Source: Bacillota bacterium (GTDB taxonomy: Bacteria > Bacillota > Clostridia > Christensenellales > Borkfalkiaceae). Taken from it: a DNA stretch of 22,449 nt. The position numbers and the translations under genes are program-made. This document shows positions 15,389 to 22,449 of this stretch, one piece after another. The stretch spans positions 1 to 22,449 of the forward strand of contig JAETTR010000003.1 of NCBI GenBank assembly GCA_021768985.1, read 5' to 3'. The stretch's first letter is position 1. The number at the start of each line of letters is the position of its first letter. Under the pieces are notes generated by a model that did not search any database, was not told where the DNA came from, and was given only the letters and a program-made list of their open reading frames with translations.

Positions 15389-18300
15389 TTACTTAAAATA
15401 TTTCACCGCGCTTTCGAACAGGCGCATATCGTACTCGCCGAGCACGTTCTTGTACAGTCCGAATCCCTTGCGCTCGGAGTGTCCCATTTTTCCGAACACT
15501 CTGCCGTCGGGCGAAAGTATGCCCTCGATTGCGTACGCGCTCCCGTTGGGATTGAACCGCACGTCCATGGTGGCGTTGCCCGCCAGATCAACGTACTGCG
15601 TCATGATCTGTCCGTTGCGCGCGAGCTCCTTGATCAGCGCTTCGTCGGCGACGAATCTGCCCTCGCCGTGGGAAACGGGCACCGAAAGAATATCCCCCGT
15701 CTTGACTCCCGCAAGCCAGGGAGATTTCGCGGAAGCGACGCGCACCCGCACGATCCGCGACTGGTGCCGCCCGATGTCGTTGTACGTAAGCGTGGGGCAG
15801 TGCTCGTCCGTTTCGATGATTTTTCCGTACGGCACGAGCCCGAGCTTTACGAGCGCCTGGAAGCCGTTGCAGATTCCGCCCATCAGCCCGTCGCGCCGTT
15901 CGAGCAGTTCCTCCACTGCCGAGCGCACCTGCGCGCCGCGGAAGAACGCCGTGATGAATTTCCCCGAGCCGTCCGGTTCGTCGCCGCCCGAGAACCCGCC
16001 GGGAATGAACACGATCTGGCTCTCCCGCACGAGCGCGGCGAACTTTTCCGCCGATTGCGCGACTTCGTCCTGCGTGCGGTTGCGCACCACGAAAATTTCG
16101 GGTTTCGCGCCCGCGTCCGCAAACGCCTTCGCCGTATCGTATTCGCAGTTGGTTCCGGGGAACACGGGAATGAGCGCTCTGGGCTTTTCGCATTTGAAGT
16201 TGCAGGCAACCGTGCTCGCATAGGGATATTCGAAGTTTTCGACCGCGCGGTCGGGCGCGGGAATATTGCAGGAATAGACGGGCTCGAGCTTTTCCTCGTA
16301 GATATTTTGCAATTCCTCGAGGGAGAGCCGTTCGCCGCGGTAGGAGATTTCCGCTTCCTTCGTCGTGAACCCGAGCGGCGTTCCGACCGCCTCGTTCCCT
16401 TCGAGCTCGATGACGAACGCGCCGTAATTGTAGCCGAAGATCGTCTGCAAAGAAACTTCTTCCGCAAAACGGAAACCGATTCGATTACCCAGACAGGATT
16501 TGAGCACGCCCTCCGCCACGCCGCCGAAACCGGGCGTGAACACCGCAACCGCGCCGCGCAAACGCAACAGGTTGGTGACGGTGCGGAAATTCTTTAAAAG
16601 CGACGCCGTGACGGGCAAGCCGTTTTCGTCGTACTCGGGCGCGAGCAGAACGACCTTGTGCCCCGCCGCCTTGAATTCGGGAGAAACGACGTCGCGCACC
16701 TTGCCCGTGGTCACCGCGAAGGAGACGAGGGTGGGCGGCACGTCGATATGCTCGAAGGTTCCGCTCATGGAATCCTTCCCGCCGATCGCCGCAACGCCGA
16801 GCTCGGTCTGCGCCTTGAACGCGCCGAGCAACGCCGCAAGCGGCTGACCCCAACGCTCGGGATCCCGCCCCGGTTTTAAGAAATATTCCTGAAAGGAAAG
16901 ATAGACGTCTTTAAAATCCGCGCCCGTGGCAATCAGCTTGCTCACGCTCTCCACGACGGCGAGATACGCGCCGTGATAAGGGCTCTTTTCCGCCACGTAG
17001 GGATTGCCGCCCCACGCCATATACGAAACGGTGTCGGTGTGCCCTTTCTCCACCGATACGAGATGAACCATCGCCTGCGGCGGGGTCATCTGATACTTGC
17101 CGCCGAAGGGCATGAGCACGGTACCCGCGCCGATCGTGGAATCGAACCGCTCGGAAAGCCCGCGCTTGGAGCAGACGTTCAGATCGCCCGCAAGCTTTTC
17201 GAACTCGTATCTGAAACCGCCGAACTCCGTTCTGCGGTAGTCCTTTAATTTTTCGGGAACGACGCTGATATGCTTCTCCGCGCCGTTGGAATTCAGGAAT
17301 TCGCGCGATACGTCCACGATCGTGTTGCCGTTCCAATGCATCACGAGACGGGGGGATTCGGTCACCGTGGCGACGACCGTCGCTTCGAGGTTCTCCTTTT
17401 CGGCAAGCCAGATGAATTCCTCCACCGCGTCGGGCTCCACCACGACCGCCATGCGCTCCTGCGATTCGGAAATGGCGAGCTCGGTGCCGTCCAGTCCGTC
17501 GTACTTTTTGGGCACCGCGTTCAGATCGATGTCCAGACCGTCGGCAAGCTCGCCGATCGCAACGGAAACGCCGCCCGCGCCGAAGTCGTTACAGCGCTTG
17601 ATCAGCCGCATGGCGCGCTTGTTGCGGAAAAGCCGTTGCAGCTTTCTCTCTTCGGGCGCGTTGCCCTTCTGCACCTCCGCGCCGCAGTGCGTGAGCGATT
17701 CGAGGGTGTGCGATTTCGAGGAGCCCGTCGCGCCGCCGCAGCCGTCCCGACCCGTTCTGCCGCCGAGCAAAATTACTTTGTCGCCGGGCGCGGGCACTTC
17801 CCGCCGCACGTTCTCCGCGGGCGTCGCCGCGATTACCGCGCCGATTTCGAGCCGCTTCGCCGCGTACCCTTCGTGATAAATTTCGTCCACCTGACCGGTC
17901 GCGAGACCGATCTGGTTGCCGTAAGAGGAATATCCCGCCGCCGCCGTGGTGACGAGCTTCCGCTGGGGGAGCTTGCCCGCCATCGTCTCGGAAACGGGGC
18001 GCAGAGGGTTCGCCGCGCCCGTTACGCGCATGGCGGCGTATACGTAGCTCCTGCCCGACAGCGGATCGCGGATCGCGCCGCCGATACAGGTCGCCGCGCC
18101 GCCGAAGGGTTCGATCTCGGTAGGATGATTGTGCGTTTCGTTTTTGAAGAGCAACAGCCAGTCCTCGTCCTTGCCGTCCACCGTCACCTTGATCTTCACG
18201 GTGCACGCGTTGATCTCTTCCGACTCGTCCAGCTTTTCGAGCATTCCCCGCTTTTTCAGCAGTTTGCACGCGATCGTGCCGATATCCATCAGATTCACGG

Positions 18301-19078
18301 GCTTGGTGCGCCCGATCTCCTCACGCGCCGCGAGGTAATCGCGATAAGCGGATTGCAAAAGCTCGTCCTCGAACTTCACTCCGTCGATCGTCGTCAAAAA
18401 GGTGGTGTGACGGCAGTGATCCGACCAATAGGTGTCGATCATGCGGATCTCGGTCAGCGTGGGATCGCGCTCTTCCGTTTTGAAATAGTCCTGACAGAAC
18501 TTGATATCGTCCTCGTCCATGGCGAGGGCATATTGCTTCACGAACGCCGCAAGCCCCGCTTTGTCGAGCTCCAGAAATCCGTGCAGCGTCTCCACCTCGA
18601 AGGGAACGGGGTGGGAAATTTTCAGCGTTTCGGGTTTGGCAAGGCTTGCCTCGCGGCTCTCCACGGGGTTGATTACGTAGTGTTTGATCGCCGCAAGCTC
18701 CTTTTCGGATACCGCGCCGTAGATCGCATAGACCTTCGCCGTGCGGATGATCGGGCGGTTCTGCATGGAAACGAGCTGAATGCACTGCGCCGCCGAATCC
18801 GCGCGCTGGTCGAACTGTCCGGGGAGATACTCCACCGCGAACACCCGCGCGCCGACGAGATCCGCGCCCTCCGTCGCCGTGTCCATCTGCGGTTCGGAAA
18901 ACACCGTTTTCACGCACTCATAAAACAAACGCTCATCGATATCCTCCGCGTCGTAACGGTTGAGAACGCGAATCCTTTCCGCGCCCTGCACGCCGAGCAA
19001 TTCCCGCACGTCGGCAAGCAGAGTTTTCGCCTCGTGATCGAACCCTTCCTTTTTTTCCACATAAATTCTGTAAACCAT
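15389..19078 (-). CDS. purL: Phosphoribosylformylglycinamidine synthase, single-chain PurL
   Basis: PurL converts FGAR, glutamine and ATP to FGAM, step four of purine synthesis. At 1229 residues it is the single-chain form with all parts fused: a PurS-like N-terminal region (about 1-160), the signature YWSDHCRHTTF (217-227), two ATP-binding synthase halves, and a glutamine amidotransferase domain from about 968. In that last domain the nucleophile is Cys1070 in GGICNGFQ, with a likely His1200/Glu1202 pair in GHSER. No separate purS or purQ is needed. ATG 19078 has a GGAAGGA site. An 81-nt gap to purD contains a 6-bp dyad (ACACAA 19099-19104 with TTGTGT 19113-19118) but no clear promoter. Confidence 0.96.
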   Translation of the reverse strand: MVYRIYVEKKEGFDHEAKTLLADVRELLGVQGAERIRVLNRYDAEDIDERLFYECVKTVFSEPQMDTATEGADLVGARVFAVEYLPGQFDQRADSAAQCIQLVSMQNRPIIRTAKVYAIYGAVSEKELAAIKHYVINPVESREASLAKPETLKISHPVPFEVETLHGFLELDKAGLAAFVKQYALAMDEDDIKFCQDYFKTEERDPTLTEIRMIDTYWSDHCRHTTFLTTIDGVKFEDELLQSAYRDYLAAREEIGRTKPVNLMDIGTIACKLLKKRGMLEKLDESEEINACTVKIKVTVDGKDEDWLLLFKNETHNHPTEIEPFGGAATCIGGAIRDPLSGRSYVYAAMRVTGAANPLRPVSETMAGKLPQRKLVTTAAAGYSSYGNQIGLATGQVDEIYHEGYAAKRLEIGAVIAATPAENVRREVPAPGDKVILLGGRTGRDGCGGATGSSKSHTLESLTHCGAEVQKGNAPEERKLQRLFRNKRAMRLIKRCNDFGAGGVSVAIGELADGLDIDLNAVPKKYDGLDGTELAISESQERMAVVVEPDAVEEFIWLAEKENLEATVVATVTESPRLVMHWNGNTIVDVSREFLNSNGAEKHISVVPEKLKDYRRTEFGGFRYEFEKLAGDLNVCSKRGLSERFDSTIGAGTVLMPFGGKYQMTPPQAMVHLVSVEKGHTDTVSYMAWGGNPYVAEKSPYHGAYLAVVESVSKLIATGADFKDVYLSFQEYFLKPGRDPERWGQPLAALLGAFKAQTELGVAAIGGKDSMSGTFEHIDVPPTLVSFAVTTGKVRDVVSPEFKAAGHKVVLLAPEYDENGLPVTASLLKNFRTVTNLLRLRGAVAVFTPGFGGVAEGVLKSCLGNRIGFRFAEEVSLQTIFGYNYGAFVIELEGNEAVGTPLGFTTKEAEISYRGERLSLEELQNIYEEKLEPVYSCNIPAPDRAVENFEYPYASTVACNFKCEKPRALIPVFPGTNCEYDTAKAFADAGAKPEIFVVRNRTQDEVAQSAEKFAALVRESQIVFIPGGFSGGDEPDGSGKFITAFFRGAQVRSAVEELLERRDGLMGGICNGFQALVKLGLVPYGKIIETDEHCPTLTYNDIGRHQSRIVRVRVASAKSPWLAGVKTGDILSVPVSHGEGRFVADEALIKELARNGQIMTQYVDLAGNATMDVRFNPNGSAYAIEGILSPDGRVFGKMGHSERKGFGLYKNVLGEYDMRLFESAVKYFK

Positions 19079-19159
19079 GAAATCCTTCCTTTATCTTCAC
19101 ACAAGCGGCAAATTGTGTTCCGTAACGCGACAAACTTCGGTATATTCCCGATTTGTCTT

Positions 19160-20428
19160 TTACTTTAAAGCGGCGAGCGCGCGCTTTCCGATGTCCTTGC
19201 GCATGTACGCGTTTTTAAAATGAATCTTTTCGGCAAGCGCGTAAGCGCCGTTGACCGCTTCCTGCAAGCTCTCCGCCGTCTTTACCGCGCCGAGCACCCG
19301 CCCGCCCGCGGAAAGGAGCTTCTCCCCTTCCTTCTTCGCGCCCGCAGCGTAGATATACTCGTCCTCGCGCGTTTGCGGCAGCGTAATTTCGAAGCCCGAT
19401 TCGTATTTTTTGGGATATCCCTCGGAAGCGAGCACCACGCAACACGCCGCGCCTTTTTTAAATTTTACCATGTCCTTCGTAAGCGTGCCCGCGCGGACCG
19501 CCTGCATGATTTCGAGCAGATCGCCCTCTAAAAGCGGCAACACGACCTGCGTTTCGGGATCGCCGAAGCGGCAGTTGTATTCGATCACCTTCGGTCCCTT
19601 CGGCGTGAGCATGAGCCCGAAGTACAGACACCCCTTGAAGGTGCGCCCCTCGGCGTTCATGGCGTGCACGGTGGGCAAAAAGATTTTGTCCATGCACTCG
19701 CGTGCGATCTCCTCGGTAAAGTACGGATTGGGCGCGACCGTTCCCATACCGCCCGTGTTCAGTCCTTCGTCGTGATCCAGCGCGCGCTTGTGGTCCATGG
19801 AAGAAATCATGGGCGCGACCGTCTTTCCGTCGGTGAAGGAAAGAACGGAGACCTCGGGACCCGTTAAAAACTCTTCGACAAGAATTTTGTTCCCGCTTGC
19901 GCCGAACACTTTATCGCACATGATTTCGCGCACGGCAGCTTCCGCCTCTTCGAAATTCTGCGCGATCACGACGCCCTTGCCGAGCGCAAGCCCGTCCGCC
20001 TTAATCACTGCGGGAAAGCTCCCCGTTTTCAGATAGGCGATCGCTTCGTCGGCATTGTCGAACGTTTCGCTCGCCGCCGTGGGAATGCCGTATTTCTTCA
20101 TTAAATCTTTGGAGAAAACTTTGCTTCCTTCGATGATCGCCGCGTTCGCGCGCGGACCGAAGCAGGGAATTCCCAAAGCTTCGAGCTTGTCGACGCAACC
20201 GAGCACGAGCGGATCGTCGGGCGTGACGACCGCAAAATCGACCCGATGCGATTTCGTGAAATCCGCGATCCCGTCGAGATCGGTCGCCTTTACCGGAAAG
20301 CATTCCGCATCGGCGGCGATTCCGCCGTTTCCGGGCAACGCGTAAATTTTTTCGACGCCCTTGCTCTTTTTCAACGCTTTTACGACCGCGTGTTCTCTGC
20401 CTCCGCCGCCGATAACGAGAATATTCAT
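19160..20428 (-). CDS. purD: Phosphoribosylamine--glycine ligase
   Basis: PurD joins phosphoribosylamine and glycine with ATP to give GAR, step two of purine synthesis. The 422-residue ATP-grasp protein begins MNILVIGGGGREHAVVKAL, followed by TPDDPLVLGCVD (69-80), GPRANAAIIEGSK (91-103), KADGLALGKGV (143-153) and the conserved DHKRALDHDEGLNTGGMG (212-229). The metal-binding end EYNCRFGDPETQ is intact. ATG 20428 is preceded by an AGAGGT site. It lies between the AICAR formyltransferase (87 nt upstream) and purL (81 nt downstream) and fits a single purine operon. Confidence 0.97.
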   Translation of the reverse strand: MNILVIGGGGREHAVVKALKKSKGVEKIYALPGNGGIAADAECFPVKATDLDGIADFTKSHRVDFAVVTPDDPLVLGCVDKLEALGIPCFGPRANAAIIEGSKVFSKDLMKKYGIPTAASETFDNADEAIAYLKTGSFPAVIKADGLALGKGVVIAQNFEEAEAAVREIMCDKVFGASGNKILVEEFLTGPEVSVLSFTDGKTVAPMISSMDHKRALDHDEGLNTGGMGTVAPNPYFTEEIARECMDKIFLPTVHAMNAEGRTFKGCLYFGLMLTPKGPKVIEYNCRFGDPETQVVLPLLEGDLLEIMQAVRAGTLTKDMVKFKKGAACCVVLASEGYPKKYESGFEITLPQTREDEYIYAAGAKKEGEKLLSAGGRVLGAVKTAESLQEAVNGAYALAEKIHFKNAYMRKDIGKRALAALK

Positions 20429-20465
20429 TCAGTACCTCTTCCGTTTCTGTTTTCGAATTAAAGTA

Positions 20466-20500
20466 ATAAGCCGATTTCACTCACGGCATTATGCCCCGCA
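20466..20500 (-). repeat. Intergenic repeat, copy D (half element)
   Basis: A 35-nt segment in the purH-purD gap resembles 15299-15335. Its first 21 positions (20466-20486) match 15299-15319 at 20 of 21 bases, including the shared CCGTGAGTGAAAT. The left arm of the inverted repeat is missing; a short GC-rich stem (GCCC..GGGC) takes its place. Confidence 0.6.
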
Positions 20501-20515
20501 GGGCGTTTTATCGCG

Positions 20516-21697
20516 TTAGTGGTGGAAAAGCCGCATTCCCGTGAACGCCATAACCATGTTATGCGAATCGGCGGCTTCGATCACGAGATCGTCGCGCACC
20601 GAACCGCCCGGTTCCGCAATATACGAAACGCCGCTCGAAAACGCGCGCTCGATGTTGTCGGAGAACGGGAAGAACGCGTCGCTCCCGAGGGAAACGCCCG
20701 AAACCGTCTTTAAAAACGCTTTCTTTTCTTCCCGCGTAAAGGGCGCGGGACGCACCGCAAAGTTCCGTTTCCAGACGTCGTCGCCGAGCACTTCCTCGCT
20801 GTCGTCCGAAAGATAAAGATCGATAATGTTGTTCTTTTCCGGTCTGCCGACCCCCTCCGCGAATTGCAGATTCAACACTTTTTCGTGTTGGCGCAAATGC
20901 CACAGATCCGCCTTCTGCGCCGCGAGCCGCGTGCAATGAATGCGCGATTGCTGACCCGCACCCACGCCGATCGCCTGTCCGTCGGTTGCGAAGCACACCG
21001 AATTGCTCTGCGTGTATTTCAGCGTGATCAGCGAAATAATCAGATCGAGCGCCTTTTCTTCGGGCAGATTCTTATTCTTCGTAACGAGATTCGTTAAAAG
21101 ACTCCGATCGATTTTGAAATTGTTTCTGCCCTGTTCGAAGGTGACCCCGAACACCTGCTTGCGCTCGATTTCGGCGGGCGCGTAGTCGGGATCGATCTTT
21201 ACAATATTGTAAGCCCCTTTGCGCTTCTGCTTTAAAATTTCGAGCGCTTTGGGGGAATAGGCGGGCGCGATAACGCCGTCGGAAACCTCGCGGGAGATGA
21301 TGCGCGCCGTGACCTCGTCGCATTCGTCGGAGAGCGCGATCCAATCGCCGAAGGAGGACATTCTGTCTGTACCGCGGGCGCGCGCATAGGCGCAGGCGAG
21401 CGGGGAATCGTCCAATCCCGCGATGTCGTCCACAAAGCAGGATTTTTTCAGCGCGTCGGAGAGCGGCTTGCCGACCGCCGCCGAAGTGGGCGATACGTGC
21501 TTGAAGCTCGTCGCCGCCACCATGCCCGTGTTCTCTTTGATCTCTTTCACGAGCTGCCAGCTGTTAAACGCGTCGAGGAAGTTGATGTATCCCGGTCTGC
21601 CGTTCAAAATTTCAACGGGAAGCTCGCCCTGTTCCATAAAGATTCTCGCGGGCTTCTGATTGGGATTGCAACCGTATTTCAATTCGAATTCTTTCAT
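20516..21697 (-). CDS. purH: AICAR formyltransferase, stand-alone (C-terminal half of PurH)
   Basis: This enzyme transfers a formyl group from 10-formyl-THF to AICAR, giving FAICAR. The 393-residue protein matches only the transformylase part of the usual two-domain PurH (about 510 residues). It starts FELKYGCNPNQKPAR and contains the catalytic Lys-His pair (K66-H67) in SFKHVSPTSAAVG, then later SNSVCFATDGQAIGVGAGQQSR and the SLGSDAFFPFSDNI block. The cyclohydrolase half is supplied by the next gene upstream. ATG 21697 is supported by AAGGAG 5 nt upstream and overlaps the stop of that gene as ATGA, so the two proteins are probably made in step. Confidence 0.95.
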   Translation of the reverse strand: MKEFELKYGCNPNQKPARIFMEQGELPVEILNGRPGYINFLDAFNSWQLVKEIKENTGMVAATSFKHVSPTSAAVGKPLSDALKKSCFVDDIAGLDDSPLACAYARARGTDRMSSFGDWIALSDECDEVTARIISREVSDGVIAPAYSPKALEILKQKRKGAYNIVKIDPDYAPAEIERKQVFGVTFEQGRNNFKIDRSLLTNLVTKNKNLPEEKALDLIISLITLKYTQSNSVCFATDGQAIGVGAGQQSRIHCTRLAAQKADLWHLRQHEKVLNLQFAEGVGRPEKNNIIDLYLSDDSEEVLGDDVWKRNFAVRPAPFTREEKKAFLKTVSGVSLGSDAFFPFSDNIERAFSSGVSYIAEPGGSVRDDLVIEAADSHNMVMAFTGMRLFHH

Positions 21698-22368
21698 AAC
21701 GACTCCTTGGTATATCTGTTGATCAGTACGTTTTCCGTCTTGCCCGTCTTCAAATCGACGCTTCGGCAATAGAGCGAAATTTTATTGTCGGGATCGAGAT
21801 TCTCCCAGATTTCCTTTGCAAACGCGTTCAAATCGTCCGGAATCTTCACCCGCTCGGGCTCGCCCGTAAAGGTGGGAAGCGGATCTCCGTCCGTCACGTA
21901 GGTGTGAATAAAATGACCGATTCCGTTCAAGGGCGCGTAATCGAAGGTGAAACGGTTGCAGCCCGAACCCTGCGCGTCCGCGCTCTTTAATATGGACATG
22001 GAATAGGTAAACTCTCCGTTCAGGTTTAAAATACCGCTGATGCGGGGAGTGAAGTTGGGCGCGTCCGGTTCGAACTCCCGCGTGGAGAGCGCGTGACGGA
22101 AGCACTTGCCCTTTTTCAAATTCTCTTCGATCGTATCCGTCTGATCCCCGTTGGTTACGATAATCTGCTTTCCGACGACTTTGACGGGATAATAAATAAT
22201 CAGCGAAGGGTCCTTCACCTTGCTCTCGTCGAAAGGCTTGGTGCGCAGATTTTCGCCCTCTTCCGCAAACACGCGGTTACGGCTGTTTTCGCTTCTGCCC
22301 ATGATAAAGTCAGCGAACACCGCCTTCTCGCCGTTCCCGCTCTTCCCGATTACGAGTCCGCGCCCCAC
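21694..22368 (-). CDS. PurO-type IMP cyclohydrolase
   Basis: IMP cyclohydrolase closes FAICAR to IMP, the last step of the pathway. The protein resembles the archaeal PurO-like family (Pfam IMP_cyclohyd) also found in many Clostridia, not the N-terminal domain of PurH. Recognisable blocks, counted from GTG 22368, are IMGRSENSRNRVF (22-34), VTNGDQTDTI (71-80), REFEPDAPNFTPRISG (97-112) and GHFIHTYVTDGDPLP (151-165). The true start is uncertain: family-like residues (NPY before VGRG) continue upstream in frame to a stop at 22438-22440, but no ATG, GTG or TTG lies there except the GTG at 22368. The gene may be frameshifted at the A-run near the window edge, or use a rare start. Its stop overlaps the formyltransferase start. 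Confidence 0.85.
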   Translation of the reverse strand: MGRGLVIGKSGNGEKAVFADFIMGRSENSRNRVFAEEGENLRTKPFDESKVKDPSLIIYYPVKVVGKQIIVTNGDQTDTIEENLKKGKCFRHALSTREFEPDAPNFTPRISGILNLNGEFTYSMSILKSADAQGSGCNRFTFDYAPLNGIGHFIHTYVTDGDPLPTFTGEPERVKIPDDLNAFAKEIWENLDPDNKISLYCRSVDLKTGKTENVLINRYTKESL

Positions 22369-22449
22369 GTACGGATTGCCCGCACCCGCCTCTTTCTTCG
22401 TGTTGCCTTCGTAACTCAGACTCTGTTGCGTCTTTTTTTATTTTTCCGT

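Noticed and set aside
17270..19168. Plus-strand open frame of 632 codons opposite purL
   Set aside because: Same shadow pattern, with no recognisable domain; purL on the minus strand carries all its family motifs.
10908..20500. CRISPR array made from the short repeats
   Set aside because: The copies are kilobases apart, sit singly between genes, vary in length and have no regular spacers.

Overview
All protein genes recognised in this window lie on the minus strand, so transcription runs from high to low coordinates. The content is almost entirely chromosomal housekeeping. The DNA is GC-rich, starts are preceded by GGAG/AGGAG sites, and the gene set (four-cysteine L33, KtrAB, the clade of single-chain PurL common in Clostridia, stand-alone AICAR formyltransferase plus a PurO-type IMP cyclohydrolase, DegV, RbgA) points to Bacillota, class Clostridia, probably an uncultured gut lineage. 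That placement is inference from gene content; no rRNA or species marker is present.

Layout, in transcription order. (1) 22368-15389 is a purine biosynthesis block: PurO-like IMP cyclohydrolase, AICAR formyltransferase (C-terminal half of PurH only), purD and purL. It is followed by a 241-nt gene-free gap and then fhs (13483-15147), which makes the 10-formyl-THF used by the AICAR formyltransferase, and mutY, whose start overlaps the fhs stop. (2) 12387-11509 is a single degV gene with its own strong promoter. (3) 11408-632 is a long co-directional run: rimM (own promoter), trmD, rbgA, rnhB, yraN, a giant 1871-residue DUF4011/SF1 helicase/nuclease-fold protein, ktrB and ktrA, ending near a hairpin at 579-614. 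(4) From 523 downward a strong promoter drives rpmG and secE; secE runs off the window.

How the genes work together: the first block builds IMP, and fhs feeds its formyl-transfer step. The third combines ribosome and tRNA maturation (rimM, trmD, rbgA), genome maintenance (rnhB, yraN) and potassium uptake (ktrAB). rplS and rpsP, the usual partners of rimM-trmD, are missing from their expected places. The clearest accessory-type gene is the giant helicase. It resembles proteins linked to anti-phage defence and is packed 9 nt upstream of ktrB. Its helicase motifs look intact, but its transglutaminase-like domain appears to have lost its catalytic residues.

In the gaps, a family of short inverted repeats recurs just after stop codons (10908-10946, 11455-11508, 15299-15377, with a related half at 20466-20500). 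The rimM promoter has a perfect 10-bp dyad around its -35 box and almost no leader. No stretch longer than 300 bases lacks a gene. I saw no tRNA, rRNA, CRISPR array, insertion sequence or recognisable riboswitch. The window does not show a convincing new multi-gene system; the helicase protein and the repeat family are the best leads.
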